NCBI GenBank assembly: GCA_964610315.1
Contig: CAZSVM010000006.1
Span: 34,155-98,154 of the forward strand
Source: JAQVEM01 sp964610315
GTDB lineage: Bacteria; Actinomycetota; Humimicrobiia; Humimicrobiales; Humimicrobiaceae
DNA length: 64,000 bases
Reading direction: 5' to 3'
Part shown: in pieces, positions 27,309 through 36,687 of the stretch
Layout of the letters: each line of letters begins with the position of its first letter
Numbering within the stretch: position 1 is the stretch's first letter
Position numbers and translations under genes: made by a program
Notes under the pieces: generated by a model
Seen by the model: the letters and a program-made list of their open reading frames with translations, nothing else
What the model was told of the DNA's origin: nothing
Databases searched by the model: none

Positions 27309-29021
27309 CTATCCCTTAAAATTTTCCTTTTCATTATCAATTCTTTTCAGGACACCGCAAAATGCAAATAATATGATTAAAAATATCATATAGTAAACTA
27401 TCACATTTTTTAGTGTAAAACTATCAAAACTTATGATACAAAAATCGAATTTACTTAAAGCTTTAACTACTTTCAGGATATATTCAAAAAAAATTACACT
27501 CAATCTTAAAATCGGGCTTCCGACAGGCGGCCAGATTATTACAACAAAAGAAGAAACTATTAAAATAGAAAGAAGAATATAAAATGCCGGCAGTATAAAA
27601 ACATTGGCCAGCGGGCTGATTAAAGAAACTTCCTTGAAGAAATAAGCAAGAACCGGAAATAAAACTGTCTGTATGGAAAAAGTAATAAGGATAATTTTTA
27701 TGAAAAAATTAATTACTTTTTTACGAAACACCGAAATAATCCGAACTCCCTTTAGAACAAACGGATAAATAAAAATCAATGCCGCCATAGAACCGAAGGT
27801 CATCCAGAACCCTAAATCATAAAGAAAATATGGATTATAAATGACTATTATAATATAGGAAAGATAAAGAATAATTTTAGGGCTGTATTCTCTATCCCAT
27901 CTTCTGGCCAGAAGCACGAAAATAACCGTAATGGAAGCCCTTAATATACTGGCTCTTTCCCCTACCAGGAAATTATAAACAACCAGGAAAACAATTACCG
28001 CCCACCATATAAAATTGGATGATTTTAGATTTCTAAAAATCAAATAAAAAAGGGAGATAAAAAAAGAGAAATGCAGACCAGAAATAGCAAACAGATGATA
28101 CAGCCCGCATCTTTTAAAAGATTCGGTAATATAAGAAGGAACACTATTTCTGTTACCCAGTATTACCGCTTCAGCTATACCGGCATTCTTGCTTTCCAGA
28201 TATTTATAAAAAGCATTATTCAAACAATTATACAGCCGGCTTCTAAAAATAAATATTTTATATCTTAAAACCTCGCACTGGATTCTTTCCATATCCCGGC
28301 AGCTGCCTGTAAAGGTTATTTCACTATTTCCGATGCTGGTCAGGTTTTTTGAACCGTTCTTTCTTAAGGTCCCTCTTAATCTTATATAATCGTCTCTTAG
28401 TATCGGCTGGCCGGTGCCCGAACCGTCCAATTTTATATCTATGTACTCTTCTGCATCAATAAAACTACCTGTACCCTGGCTGTCGTCACCAACAAATATC
28501 TTATCCACTGCCATGGTGAAATTCAAATTGCCGTAGTTTACTGCCGGATGGCTCGATACTCTGCCCTCTACTATAATATTATTATCCCCTGCTGGATCTT
28601 TATTTTCGTAGAGAATCAAAAATATATTTTTACTTTCTTTTAACTCATGGGTGTAGATAATTAAATTTCCAATAAAAAATAAAATTAAAAAAGGAATTAT
28701 AGTTATAATAAATAATCTCTCATTATTCTTCCTTGAATCAGATAGTAATCCATCACTTAACCCGAACTTGTAATTTCTCCCTATTTTATTTTGGTAAGAG
28801 GCACTTAGAGTTAAAGAATTTACCTTGAATAAAATTCTTCCGGCTGCCACAATTTCCGTAATCAGCAGTAATATAATGGTTATAATTTCAGCTATTACCA
28901 GACCTATAGGGTATAAATTAAAACTACCTCCGGCATATACTCCTGTAGTTAAGCCCAGAATCCACAAAAGGTGGTATTGGTGATATAGAAATAATAATAT
29001 TTTCCTTCTTATATGATTCAA
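27309..29021 (-). CDS. comEC: ComEC/Rec2-family DNA uptake channel, without the metallo-beta-lactamase domain
   Basis: 570 residues. N-terminal membrane segments and an OB-like outer part (DUF4131 region, about 145-230) are followed by the Competence domain with the hallmark HLFAISGLHFSFFISLFY and GERASILRASI. The protein ends after the last membrane helices (KRIDNEKENFKG). Typical ComEC of about 750-800 residues continues into a metallo-beta-lactamase-like nuclease domain, which is missing. It starts inside the end of comEA (four-base overlap) and would carry single-stranded DNA across the membrane. Confidence 0.92.
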   Translation of the reverse strand: MNHIRRKILLFLYHQYHLLWILGLTTGVYAGGSFNLYPIGLVIAEIITIILLLITEIVAAGRILFKVNSLTLSASYQNKIGRNYKFGLSDGLLSDSRKNNERLFIITIIPFLILFFIGNLIIYTHELKESKNIFLILYENKDPAGDNNIIVEGRVSSHPAVNYGNLNFTMAVDKIFVGDDSQGTGSFIDAEEYIDIKLDGSGTGQPILRDDYIRLRGTLRKNGSKNLTSIGNSEITFTGSCRDMERIQCEVLRYKIFIFRSRLYNCLNNAFYKYLESKNAGIAEAVILGNRNSVPSYITESFKRCGLYHLFAISGLHFSFFISLFYLIFRNLKSSNFIWWAVIVFLVVYNFLVGERASILRASITVIFVLLARRWDREYSPKIILYLSYIIIVIYNPYFLYDLGFWMTFGSMAALIFIYPFVLKGVRIISVFRKKVINFFIKIILITFSIQTVLFPVLAYFFKEVSLISPLANVFILPAFYILLSILIVSSFVVIIWPPVGSPILRLSVIFFEYILKVVKALSKFDFCIISFDSFTLKNVIVYYMIFLIILFAFCGVLKRIDNEKENFKG

Positions 29022-29812
29022 ATTGATATAAACTTGCTGATTTCTTCATATTTTTTCTCTCCGATACCGGTAACATTTTTTAATTCTTCTTTTTTCTTAA
29101 ATAATCCATTTTTATTTCTGTATTCAATAATATTAGAGGCAATTACAGGGCCTATTCCAGGCAGCGATTCCAGTTCCCTTAAATTTGCAGTATTAATATT
29201 TACAACTATGCTTTCCGGAGAATTGTAACCAATTGAATAATTGTCTGTATAAAATAAAGAATTGCCACCAGCAATTTCTTCCTCAGATGGAATATAAATT
29301 CTTTGACCATCAATCAAAACCCGGGCCAGATTAATAATCTCAAGGCAGGCGTTTTCATCCGGTCCACCTGCAAGCTCCAATAAATCTATTATTCTCGCCC
29401 CATCTCCAATCTCATAAACACCGGGATTTTTTACCTTACCGCATATATAAACCTCTATGGTATTAGTTATTTGTAGTGAGTTACTGGAATCATCGCTGCC
29501 GATATCTCCGGTACTGTTTCTGTCAGAATAATCCTCTTTATTTTCGGATAATGTATCTGCCCTGTCAGTTTCTCCGCTTACTAAATCCAATTCGGCGTTT
29601 CGAGCATTGATTTCAGAATAATAACTTTTAAGAATATTCTCTTTTCTTTTTATTTCCACATGCTGGTTTACATAAATTATTATAAATAAAGAAACCAGGC
29701 AAAAAAATAATCCTAATACTGCCAGGTAAAAATGCTTTTCCCTTTTGTATCTAACTCTATCCATAAAGAATCTTATTCTGTTTATTTTTTCTTTTATATC
29801 TATCAGGCTCAT
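29018..29812 (-). CDS. comEA: ComEA-family DNA receptor with SLBB and helix-hairpin-helix domains
   Basis: 264 residues. A basic N-terminus and one membrane anchor (about 28-45), a Ser/Asp-rich linker, an SLBB domain (IEVYICGKVKNPGVYEIGDG, about 113-165) and a C-terminal double HhH (VNINTANLRELESLPGIGP, about 197-262) that binds double-stranded DNA. It delivers DNA to the ComEC channel encoded directly downstream. Conserved order comEA-comEC-holA-rpsT is interrupted only by the MFS gene. Confidence 0.96.
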   Translation of the reverse strand: MSLIDIKEKINRIRFFMDRVRYKREKHFYLAVLGLFFCLVSLFIIIYVNQHVEIKRKENILKSYYSEINARNAELDLVSGETDRADTLSENKEDYSDRNSTGDIGSDDSSNSLQITNTIEVYICGKVKNPGVYEIGDGARIIDLLELAGGPDENACLEIINLARVLIDGQRIYIPSEEEIAGGNSLFYTDNYSIGYNSPESIVVNINTANLRELESLPGIGPVIASNIIEYRNKNGLFKKKEELKNVTGIGEKKYEEISKFISI

Positions 29813-29881
29813 ATATCATTTCTTATCTATTTATATAATTATATATTAGCACTATAGCATATATATATAAAATGTCAAAGG

Positions 29882-30070
29882 GTGAAAATTGGATTATCAA
29901 AAAAGGATAAAATAATATTCACCAAACATTCACTGGAAAAGATAAAAGTATTAAATAAGCACCGGTTCAAAATTAATAGAAAGGCAGTAGTGGATATAAT
30001 GAAATATCCTGATAAAATGATAAATGTTTACAAATATAGAAAAATCGATAAAAGAATTTATTTCTCTTAA
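29882..30070 (+). CDS. Small basic protein, DUF4258-like (uncertain)
   Basis: A 62-codon frame from GTG 29882. The segment IIFTKHSLEKIKVLNKHRFKINRKAVVDIMKYPDKMI resembles the start of DUF4258-type small proteins. The frame stops soon after RKIDKRIYF, where family members go on with a further strand, so it may be shortened or decayed. The start codon abuts its AAAGG, and no partner gene is visible. It lies upstream of the PfpI gene in the same direction. Confidence 0.45.
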   Translation: MKIGLSKKDKIIFTKHSLEKIKVLNKHRFKINRKAVVDIMKYPDKMINVYKYRKIDKRIYFS

Positions 30071-30096
30071 TAATTCTATTAAGGTAGGAGTATGAA

Positions 30097-30612
30097 ATGG
30101 GGAAAAAAATATTATTACTGATAGAAAATGAATACAGGGATGAAGAAGCAATCTATCCTTATTATAGATTTAAGGAAGCAGGATATGAAGTAAAAGTGGT
30201 TGGCCCGGAAAAAGGGAAAGAATACAGGGGAAAATATGGAACATCTTTAAAATCGGAACTTTCGGCTTCGGAAGTGGATCCCGATGATGCAATTGCGGTA
30301 ATTATTCCCGGAGGAAATGCACCGGATAAAATGAGGATTAAAAAAGATATGGTCGATCTGGTTAAAAAAATTCATCTCCAAAAAAAGATTATAGGAGCAA
30401 TTTGCCATGGCGGATGGATGCTTGTTGAAGCTGACATTATAAAAGGTAAGAGAGTCAGCGGTTACATATCAATAGCTACCGATTTAAGAAATGCCGGAGC
30501 AGAATACCTGGATAAAGAAGTAATAGTGGATGGTAATATTGTAACATCAAGAAATCCGGATGATCTTCCTGCATTCTGCAGGTCAATTCTTGACCTTTTA
30601 AAAAATCTATAA
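30097..30612 (+). CDS. DJ-1/PfpI family protein (intracellular protease/deglycase type)
   Basis: 171 residues, the usual length. The nucleophile elbow is AICHGGWMLVEA (Cys next to His), and the early ENEYRDEEAIYPYYR segment supplies the conserved Glu. The IIPGGNAPDKMR loop is also typical. Members are described as intracellular proteases or glyoxalase/deglycase-like stress proteins; which applies here cannot be told. AGGTAGGAG stands six bases before the ATG. Convergent with leuS. Confidence 0.92.
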   Translation: MGKKILLLIENEYRDEEAIYPYYRFKEAGYEVKVVGPEKGKEYRGKYGTSLKSELSASEVDPDDAIAVIIPGGNAPDKMRIKKDMVDLVKKIHLQKKIIGAICHGGWMLVEADIIKGKRVSGYISIATDLRNAGAEYLDKEVIVDGNIVTSRNPDDLPAFCRSILDLLKNL

Positions 30613-30627
30613 TAAAGAACAATAATG

Positions 30628-30676
30628 AGTAAATAATATTTTTATTTATCTTAAATATTTACTTTATTTTACTTTT
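30628..30676. terminator. Weak AT-rich hairpin between pfpI and leuS
   Basis: AGTAAAT (30628-30634) pairs with ATTTACT (30657-30663), with a few more A-T pairs inside after a bulge, then TTATTTTACTTTTTTC on the plus strand. It could end the PfpI transcript and, read the other way, the leuS operon. The low GC makes it a weak call. Confidence 0.4.
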
Positions 30677-30677
30677 T

Positions 30678-33242
30678 TCATTTTACTACAAGATTGACAA
30701 GCTTACCGGGTATTACTATTTCCTTAATTATCATCCTTCCTTCGGTAAACTTCTTTACTTTTTCTGATGAAAGGGCATATTTTTTAATTTCATCCTCTGG
30801 CGTATCTACAGGCAAATCCATCCTGTCTCTGAGTTTCCCGTTTACCTGGAACACGATGGTAACCAGTTCTTCCCGGGCAATTTCACCATCATAATCAGGC
30901 CATTTAACTTTATGAATACTTCCCCCGTTCCCTGACCTAAGCCATAACTCTTCAGTAATAAATGGAGTAATGGGAGAAAGAAGTATCAATAATTTTGCAA
31001 TTACTTCTTTTATCAGGGGAATATTTTTTTTACTATCTTCCACTTCTTCCTGATATCTGTAAAGCAGATTAACCAGCTCCATAATAACACTTATAGCTGT
31101 ATTGAAATTGAACCTGGCTATAATATCATCAGTTACTTTTTTTATGGTCTGGTGTAATTTTTTATATAATTCCCTTTCCAGACCACTTAGTTTTCCATTT
31201 CTATAATCATTCTTAATGTCTTCCTCTTCATCATATTTTTGGATTTTTTTATCGTTATTCTCTAACTTTAAATCCTTTATACCGCCAGTTAGTTCGATAC
31301 TCCCGACCACCAGCCTCCAGACTCTTTTTAAAAACCGGTTTGCTCCTTCCACCCCGCTGTCGCTCCAATCCACCGGGCTGCCGGCTGGTCCCATAAACAG
31401 TATATATAATCTTAAAGTATCTGCTCCGAACCTGCTGTAAATTTCAGATGGATTAACAATATTTCCCTTGGACTTTGACATTTTCTGGCCGTCCAGATTC
31501 ACAAAACCATGAGGAAAATATCTGATAAAAGGTTCTCTAAATTTAACCAGTCCGCTGTCATAAAGAACCTTGGTAAAAAACCGTGAGTATATAAGATGCA
31601 TGCTGGCATGTTCTATTCCCCCTATATACTGATCCACGGGCATCCAGTAATCCACTTCCTTACTGTCAAAGGCACCCGCTTCATAATGGGGGCTGCAGTA
31701 TCTTAAGAAATACCAGGAGGAACAAACAAAGGTATCCATAGTATCTGTTTCTCTTTTTGCCTTACCTCCGCACCTGGGGCAGGTAGTATTCACAAACCGG
31801 TCACAGTAAAAAAGCGGTGACAGGCCTTTTGGCCTGAAATCGACATCATAAGGAAGAAGTACCGGCAGATCCTTCTCCGGCACCGGAACCATACCGCACC
31901 TGTCGCAGTAAATAACAGGAATGGGGGCTCCCCAATATCTCTGTCTCGAGATTAACCAATCTCTTAATTTATAATTTACGCTGAATTTACCCAGGTTATT
32001 TTTTTCAAGATAGGCCGTAATCTTTTTCTTACCCTCTTCCGAATCAGTACCGTTGAATTCTCCCGAATTTATCATTATTCCTTCCCCACTATAAGCAGCA
32101 TGCAGTTCCGGATGACTTTTACCATCCAGGGAAATTACTTCTTTGATAGGAATTCCATACCCGGATGCAAATTCGAAATCCCTCTGATCATGAGCGGGAA
32201 CTGCCATTATGGCACCGGTTCCATACTCCAGCAGAACATAGTTGGCAATCCATATCGGGACCTTTTCAGCACTTACCGGATTTATAACATATCTTCCGGT
32301 AAAGCATCCTATTTTTTCAGCCTCGGCCGAACCCCGCTCGATATAGCTCTGCCTGGAAATTTTATCTCTGACCTTTTCGATTTCCGCCCGGTAAACTTTA
32401 TCCTCTACGATTTTATCTACCAGAGAGTGTTCCGGAGCAAGGATAAAGAAAGTAACCCCGAACAATGTATCCGGCCTGGTAGTAAATACCGGAATACGAA
32501 TATCCCCGGCATCATCAAGCTTAAAATCAACCAGGGCACCTTCACTTCTTCCGATCCAGTTTCGCTGAATGGCAAGTACTCTTTCCGGCCATCCTTCTTC
32601 CAGAAGCTTCATATCATCAAGCAGCCTCTGAGCATAATTAGTTATCTTAAAGAACCATTGGGATAGTATTCTTTTTTCCACCGGACTGTCGCATCTCTCA
32701 CACCTGCCGGAGATTACCTGCTCGTTTGCCAGAACAGTCTGACAGGAATTGCACCAGTTAACCGGCGCCTTTTTCTTCTCCGCCAGACCCATTTTATAAA
32801 ACAATAAAAAAAACCATTGTGTCCACCTGTAATAACCGGGATCGGAGGTAATCACTTCGTCATCAAAATCGTAACTCATTCCCATTCGTTTAAGGGCTTT
32901 CCTCATTTTATCGATATTGATCATAGTACTGTCACTGGGATGCATCCCTTTTTTTATGGCCGCATTTTCTGCAGGCAATCCAAAAGCATCAAAACCAATG
33001 GGGTGAAGAATATCATATCCTTTCCGGCATAGAATCCTGGCCAGAACATCTCCAATGACATAATTTCTGGCATGGCCCATATGAGGCTCTCCGGAAGGAT
33101 ATGGAAACATTTCCAGCACATAGTATTTGGGGTCATCCTTACCGGATCTTAAGGAATATATTTTTTCCTTTTCCCATTTTTGAATTATCTTTTCTTCTAT
33201 TTCCTTCGGCCTGTATAATTTATTCAGCTTTACTTTTTCCAA
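30678..33242 (-). CDS. leuS: Leucyl-tRNA synthetase
   Basis: 854 residues, bacterial LeuRS layout. HMGH in PHMGHARNYVIGD and KMSKS in GQKMSKSKGNIV form the catalytic site. The editing insertion (TTRPDTLFG), a zinc-ribbon-like CDRCGMVPVPEKDLP and the C-terminal tRNA-binding domain are all present. Last gene of the obg-to-leuS run, 18 bases after rsfS. Confidence 0.98.
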   Translation of the reverse strand: MEKVKLNKLYRPKEIEEKIIQKWEKEKIYSLRSGKDDPKYYVLEMFPYPSGEPHMGHARNYVIGDVLARILCRKGYDILHPIGFDAFGLPAENAAIKKGMHPSDSTMINIDKMRKALKRMGMSYDFDDEVITSDPGYYRWTQWFFLLFYKMGLAEKKKAPVNWCNSCQTVLANEQVISGRCERCDSPVEKRILSQWFFKITNYAQRLLDDMKLLEEGWPERVLAIQRNWIGRSEGALVDFKLDDAGDIRIPVFTTRPDTLFGVTFFILAPEHSLVDKIVEDKVYRAEIEKVRDKISRQSYIERGSAEAEKIGCFTGRYVINPVSAEKVPIWIANYVLLEYGTGAIMAVPAHDQRDFEFASGYGIPIKEVISLDGKSHPELHAAYSGEGIMINSGEFNGTDSEEGKKKITAYLEKNNLGKFSVNYKLRDWLISRQRYWGAPIPVIYCDRCGMVPVPEKDLPVLLPYDVDFRPKGLSPLFYCDRFVNTTCPRCGGKAKRETDTMDTFVCSSWYFLRYCSPHYEAGAFDSKEVDYWMPVDQYIGGIEHASMHLIYSRFFTKVLYDSGLVKFREPFIRYFPHGFVNLDGQKMSKSKGNIVNPSEIYSRFGADTLRLYILFMGPAGSPVDWSDSGVEGANRFLKRVWRLVVGSIELTGGIKDLKLENNDKKIQKYDEEEDIKNDYRNGKLSGLERELYKKLHQTIKKVTDDIIARFNFNTAISVIMELVNLLYRYQEEVEDSKKNIPLIKEVIAKLLILLSPITPFITEELWLRSGNGGSIHKVKWPDYDGEIAREELVTIVFQVNGKLRDRMDLPVDTPEDEIKKYALSSEKVKKFTEGRMIIKEIVIPGKLVNLVVK

Positions 33243-33260
33243 CCATCAATCCTTTCCCGA

Positions 33261-33674
33261 TTATGGATTACTACTATTCCATTTTACTTCTCTGGAATCT
33301 CTCCACAGCCTTTCAAGTTCATAATATTCTCTTAATTCGTTGGTAAAAATATGAATTACAAAACGGTTATAATCAGTTAAAATCCATCTTCCTTCGGCCA
33401 ATCCGCTGATATTAATGGGAATCAGATTTTTCTTTTTTAGATAGATACGGATTTCTTCTTCTATTCTTTTGGTTAATCTGGTATTTTTTGCGCTGATTAT
33501 TATAAAGTAATCAGTGATAATAAGTCTTAATCTCATATCCAGAATTTTTATATAATCAGCTTTTTTTTCATCGGCTATTCTAGCAATGGCCTTAACTATT
33601 TTTACTGTATCCTTTAATTTCGGTTTTATATTAATAGTCCTTGCTATCCTTTTATCACTGATTTGTATAATCAC
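33261..33674 (-). CDS. rsfS: Ribosomal silencing factor
   Basis: 137 residues with the RsfS/YbeB core: KIVKAIARIADEKKADYIKILD, TDYFIIISAKNTRLTKRI, and the C-terminal GRWILTDYNRFVIHIFTNELREYYELERLW. It binds L14 and blocks subunit joining under starvation. It has an extra N-terminal tail of about 25 residues from the GTG used here, overlapping the LCP gene by 20 bases; the true start may be internal. nadD, yqeK and rsfS in one run is a common arrangement. Confidence 0.95.
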   Translation of the reverse strand: MIIQISDKRIARTINIKPKLKDTVKIVKAIARIADEKKADYIKILDMRLRLIITDYFIIISAKNTRLTKRIEEEIRIYLKKKNLIPINISGLAEGRWILTDYNRFVIHIFTNELREYYELERLWRDSREVKWNSSNP

Positions 33675-35454
33675 TCCCCAGAGTTACACTAATATCTACA
33701 TTATCCACATTATTATCCGAATAATCTATTGTTCCTACACCCAGCCTCTCCTGTATCTTTTGTGCCAGCTCATTTACTCCTTCCCGGGAGGTAAAAACAG
33801 TTATTTCGGTCTCGGTATAATTAAAATTATCTGCACTTCTGGGCTCCAGCATTACCACTGTTTCTTCTTCGGAATTAAAATAATCATCAAGTATGTCGGT
33901 AACCGTAGCCGCCAGCCTGGTGGTACCTTCTCCGTTTAAAACTATTACTTTCATTAGCTGTTCTCCGGTTACGGTTTCCGCAGAACCGGTAGTCAACGCC
34001 AGATAATCTTTTCCTAAAATTATTATAATATCCGAGCTGGTTATCTCATCTTCCCTTACATTTATGCTCCCTGTTCCCAGTATTTGTTTAATATCATCTG
34101 CGGCAGCCAATTTATTTTCATCCGGAGTATAAACCAGAATCACCGTATCTTCATATATATTATCGGAATTTCCTACCTCAACTACCTCATATTTATTTCT
34201 GCCGTCTTCAAATTTCAAATCCTTAAAGATTTCGGAAGTATTGGCAGCCAGGCCGAAAGCTTCCGGAGAATCATAGGCCCCGTTCAATATGGTAATTTTT
34301 ACGGTGTCCGTAAAATCGGTAACTGTCTCCTGCGAAGGGATTCCTTCTTTACTAAAGATTTCGGCAAGATTTGAAATATCCTGGGGGACATATACGATGT
34401 CCTCGCCCTGCAGCTCGGTAGATGATACATTTAAAGCATAAACATAATTTTTATCGTTTTCTATACTGGCAAATGTGGAAAATATTTTTAATCTGTCTTC
34501 CATACTTAAATCAGTATCCATAAAGTCCTTGATTAGATTCAGATTGGCCGACATTTCCTCATCGTCTTTACCCACAATTTTCTTAATAACTCCGTCTATA
34601 ATTAATTTTTGATTGGTAATATTTTCTTTTGGCGGCACATCCTTTTCCAGGCCGCTGAAATATTTCAGGAAGTTTATGGCTTCCGCTCCATCGATAAGGT
34701 TGCTCCCCTTTTCCAGTTTAAAAGTGGAACCATCGTCATAATTTTTTACTGTAACTTCATCTTCCAGTACCAGATCTATCCCTCCCAATTTATTGACTAC
34801 ATTATAGATGTCAAACAGGATATGGTAATTTATCTCCATATCCATACCCAGATTGTTTTCCAGAGAAAGATCCAGCAGATCCATCCCCCCTATATTTACC
34901 GATTTACCCACCAGCTCTGCTCCAAAACCGGGAATATCCATCAGGGTTCTGGGGGGAATACATAATGAAATTAATTTATTTTCGCTGCTGTAGTAACTTG
35001 AAAATATAATCGAATTAACATCGGGCTCCAGCAGATTTTCACCAGCACAGGCAATGACCATATTAACATCTTCACCAAGTACCAGGGATTCCGGTACATT
35101 TATTCTTTCTTCCTCCGGGATTTGAACTTCACTGGGGGATGTTCTGCTTTTCCACCAAGGGACAAGCCAGAAAACTATTCCCACCGCTATTAAAACCAGA
35201 ATGAACAGTAAGGCAGAAATTCTAAAAATAACTTTTCTTCTTTTTCTTCTCTGCTTTATTCTTTTGCTTCTAAATCCCTCACCTTCTATACCTTCATCCT
35301 TATAACCTTCGAATTCAAAATCTTCATCCTTGAAGAAATCATCTCCGGAATCATCTTTCTTTTTATTTCCATTATCCAGGCTATAAAAATCTTCCTGACC
35401 TTTCTGATCAGGGCGGTTATTTCTAAACCTTTTTTCCTCTTCATCAAAAGACAT
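33655..35454 (-). CDS. LytR-CpsA-Psr (LCP) family protein with tandem LytR_C domains
   Basis: About 599 residues. A charged cytoplasmic part (1-70), one membrane helix (about 75-97), an LCP domain with the conserved Arg in LISLCIPPRTLMDIPG and the NLIDGAEAINFLKY segment, then two or three LytR_C-type repeats (VKITILNGAYD, MKVIVLNGEG). LCP enzymes attach glycopolymers to peptidoglycan outside the membrane. Start ATG 35454, with GGAGGT eight bases upstream inside the end of yqeK. LCP next to rsfS is an actinobacterial gene order. Confidence 0.93.
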   Translation of the reverse strand: MSFDEEEKRFRNNRPDQKGQEDFYSLDNGNKKKDDSGDDFFKDEDFEFEGYKDEGIEGEGFRSKRIKQRRKRRKVIFRISALLFILVLIAVGIVFWLVPWWKSRTSPSEVQIPEEERINVPESLVLGEDVNMVIACAGENLLEPDVNSIIFSSYYSSENKLISLCIPPRTLMDIPGFGAELVGKSVNIGGMDLLDLSLENNLGMDMEINYHILFDIYNVVNKLGGIDLVLEDEVTVKNYDDGSTFKLEKGSNLIDGAEAINFLKYFSGLEKDVPPKENITNQKLIIDGVIKKIVGKDDEEMSANLNLIKDFMDTDLSMEDRLKIFSTFASIENDKNYVYALNVSSTELQGEDIVYVPQDISNLAEIFSKEGIPSQETVTDFTDTVKITILNGAYDSPEAFGLAANTSEIFKDLKFEDGRNKYEVVEVGNSDNIYEDTVILVYTPDENKLAAADDIKQILGTGSINVREDEITSSDIIIILGKDYLALTTGSAETVTGEQLMKVIVLNGEGTTRLAATVTDILDDYFNSEEETVVMLEPRSADNFNYTETEITVFTSREGVNELAQKIQERLGVGTIDYSDNNVDNVDISVTLGSDYTNQ

Positions 35455-35455
35455 A

Positions 35456-36067
35456 TTAAATACCTCCACAAATATTATTCCAAATGCTCGCCGTATCGGG
35501 ATGCATTAATCTATTTCCCTTTACAATATATATTATAGTATTTTTATAGACCTCTAATAAGCATAAATTTATATTCTTTAAAGCAAGAGCCCTTAAATTT
35601 TCTACTCCCTCATAATCTCTGTCTTTCTCAACCTTATCAGCAATGAATAAAATTTTATCTGCAGGGCTCATATTACAATATCCGATGGTGTGAAATTTTA
35701 TGGCTTTCAGTATTTTTATTTCTGAAATATTAAAATCCCTCGAAACCAGGTAATCACCTATAAAACTATGCAGTATTGGCGGTGTATTTAATTCAAAATC
35801 ACTGATTTTAAGCTTATTTCTCTTTGCTATTCCAACCATATCCTCATAACTAAATATTCTACCATAATCATGTAGAATACAGGCCACACTGAGACTGAAT
35901 AAATCAAGATCATCTGAAAATTTTCCAGCAATAATATTGGCATATTCCATAGTATTTATGGAATGCCGGTACAGCGGAAGAGGCATGATATTCTTGATTT
36001 TTCCATTCAGCCCCTCAAGATATTTTTTTTGATCACCGGTTAATCTAAGATTATTTATAAAGTCCAT
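35456..36067 (-). CDS. yqeK: HD-domain hydrolase, YqeK family (symmetrical Ap4A hydrolase type)
   Basis: 203 residues. HD metal motifs: RHSINTMEYA for the first His, then CILHDYGRIF for the HD pair, and IKFHTIGYCNMSPADKILFIADKVE, all typical of YqeK. Family members split diadenosine tetraphosphate into two ADP. It overlaps nadD by 17 bases and the LCP gene follows directly, so these are co-translated. Confidence 0.95.
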   Translation of the reverse strand: MDFINNLRLTGDQKKYLEGLNGKIKNIMPLPLYRHSINTMEYANIIAGKFSDDLDLFSLSVACILHDYGRIFSYEDMVGIAKRNKLKISDFELNTPPILHSFIGDYLVSRDFNISEIKILKAIKFHTIGYCNMSPADKILFIADKVEKDRDYEGVENLRALALKNINLCLLEVYKNTIIYIVKGNRLMHPDTASIWNNICGGI

Positions 36068-36686
36068 GTTTTAATATGTAATTACTCACTCCCTCGGGCA
36101 GTAAATAACCTATGGGTCTATTATTCCTTACCCTGTTTCTTATATCAGTAGAAGAAATAGAAAGAGCTGGTATTTCCATTACAAATATTTTTTTATTGGC
36201 AGCAGTTCTGCTTTTGAATAATCTTTTTTTTAAATCCTCCAGTCTGGTCAGATTATATCCCGGTCTGGTTGCCGCTATAAATTTACAGAGCGACACAATC
36301 TCATTTGTATTCTTCCAGGTAAGTATTTCCAGTATGGCATCGGCACCGGTTATAAAATACAGCAGCGAATCCCTGCCATATATTTTTTTAAGCTGCCGTA
36401 CGGTATCTATAGTATATGATTCTCCTTTCCTGTCTATTTCCATCCTCGAAACAAAAAAATTACTGTTCGAGGAGGTAGCAATAACAGTCATAATATATCT
36501 GTCTTCGGCACTGGCTATCTCATTTTCTATTTTATGGGGAGGACTGCCGGTAGGTATAAAAATTACTATATCCAGTTTGAACTGGCTCAATGCTTCCTGA
36601 GCAGTAACCAGGTGGCCATGGTGAATAGGATTGAACGTTCCCCCCATAATTCCAATTTTTTCATAATGCTTGCTTTTCTTTTCCAC
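36051..36686 (-). CDS. nadD: Nicotinate-nucleotide adenylyltransferase
   Basis: 211 residues. GIMGGTFNPIHHGHLVTAQEAL holds the nucleotidyl-transferase HxGH motif, FIPTGSPPHK and ISSTDIRNRVRNNRPIGYLLP complete the NadD pattern. It makes deamido-NAD from nicotinate mononucleotide and ATP. One base separates it from proA. Confidence 0.97.
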   Translation of the reverse strand: MEKKSKHYEKIGIMGGTFNPIHHGHLVTAQEALSQFKLDIVIFIPTGSPPHKIENEIASAEDRYIMTVIATSSNSNFFVSRMEIDRKGESYTIDTVRQLKKIYGRDSLLYFITGADAILEILTWKNTNEIVSLCKFIAATRPGYNLTRLEDLKKRLFKSRTAANKKIFVMEIPALSISSTDIRNRVRNNRPIGYLLPEGVSNYILKHGLYK

Positions 36687-36687
36687 T

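Noticed and set aside
32100..32666. 188-codon open frame opposite leuS
   Set aside because: Codon-complement artefact of the LeuRS gene, which is fully supported by its motifs.
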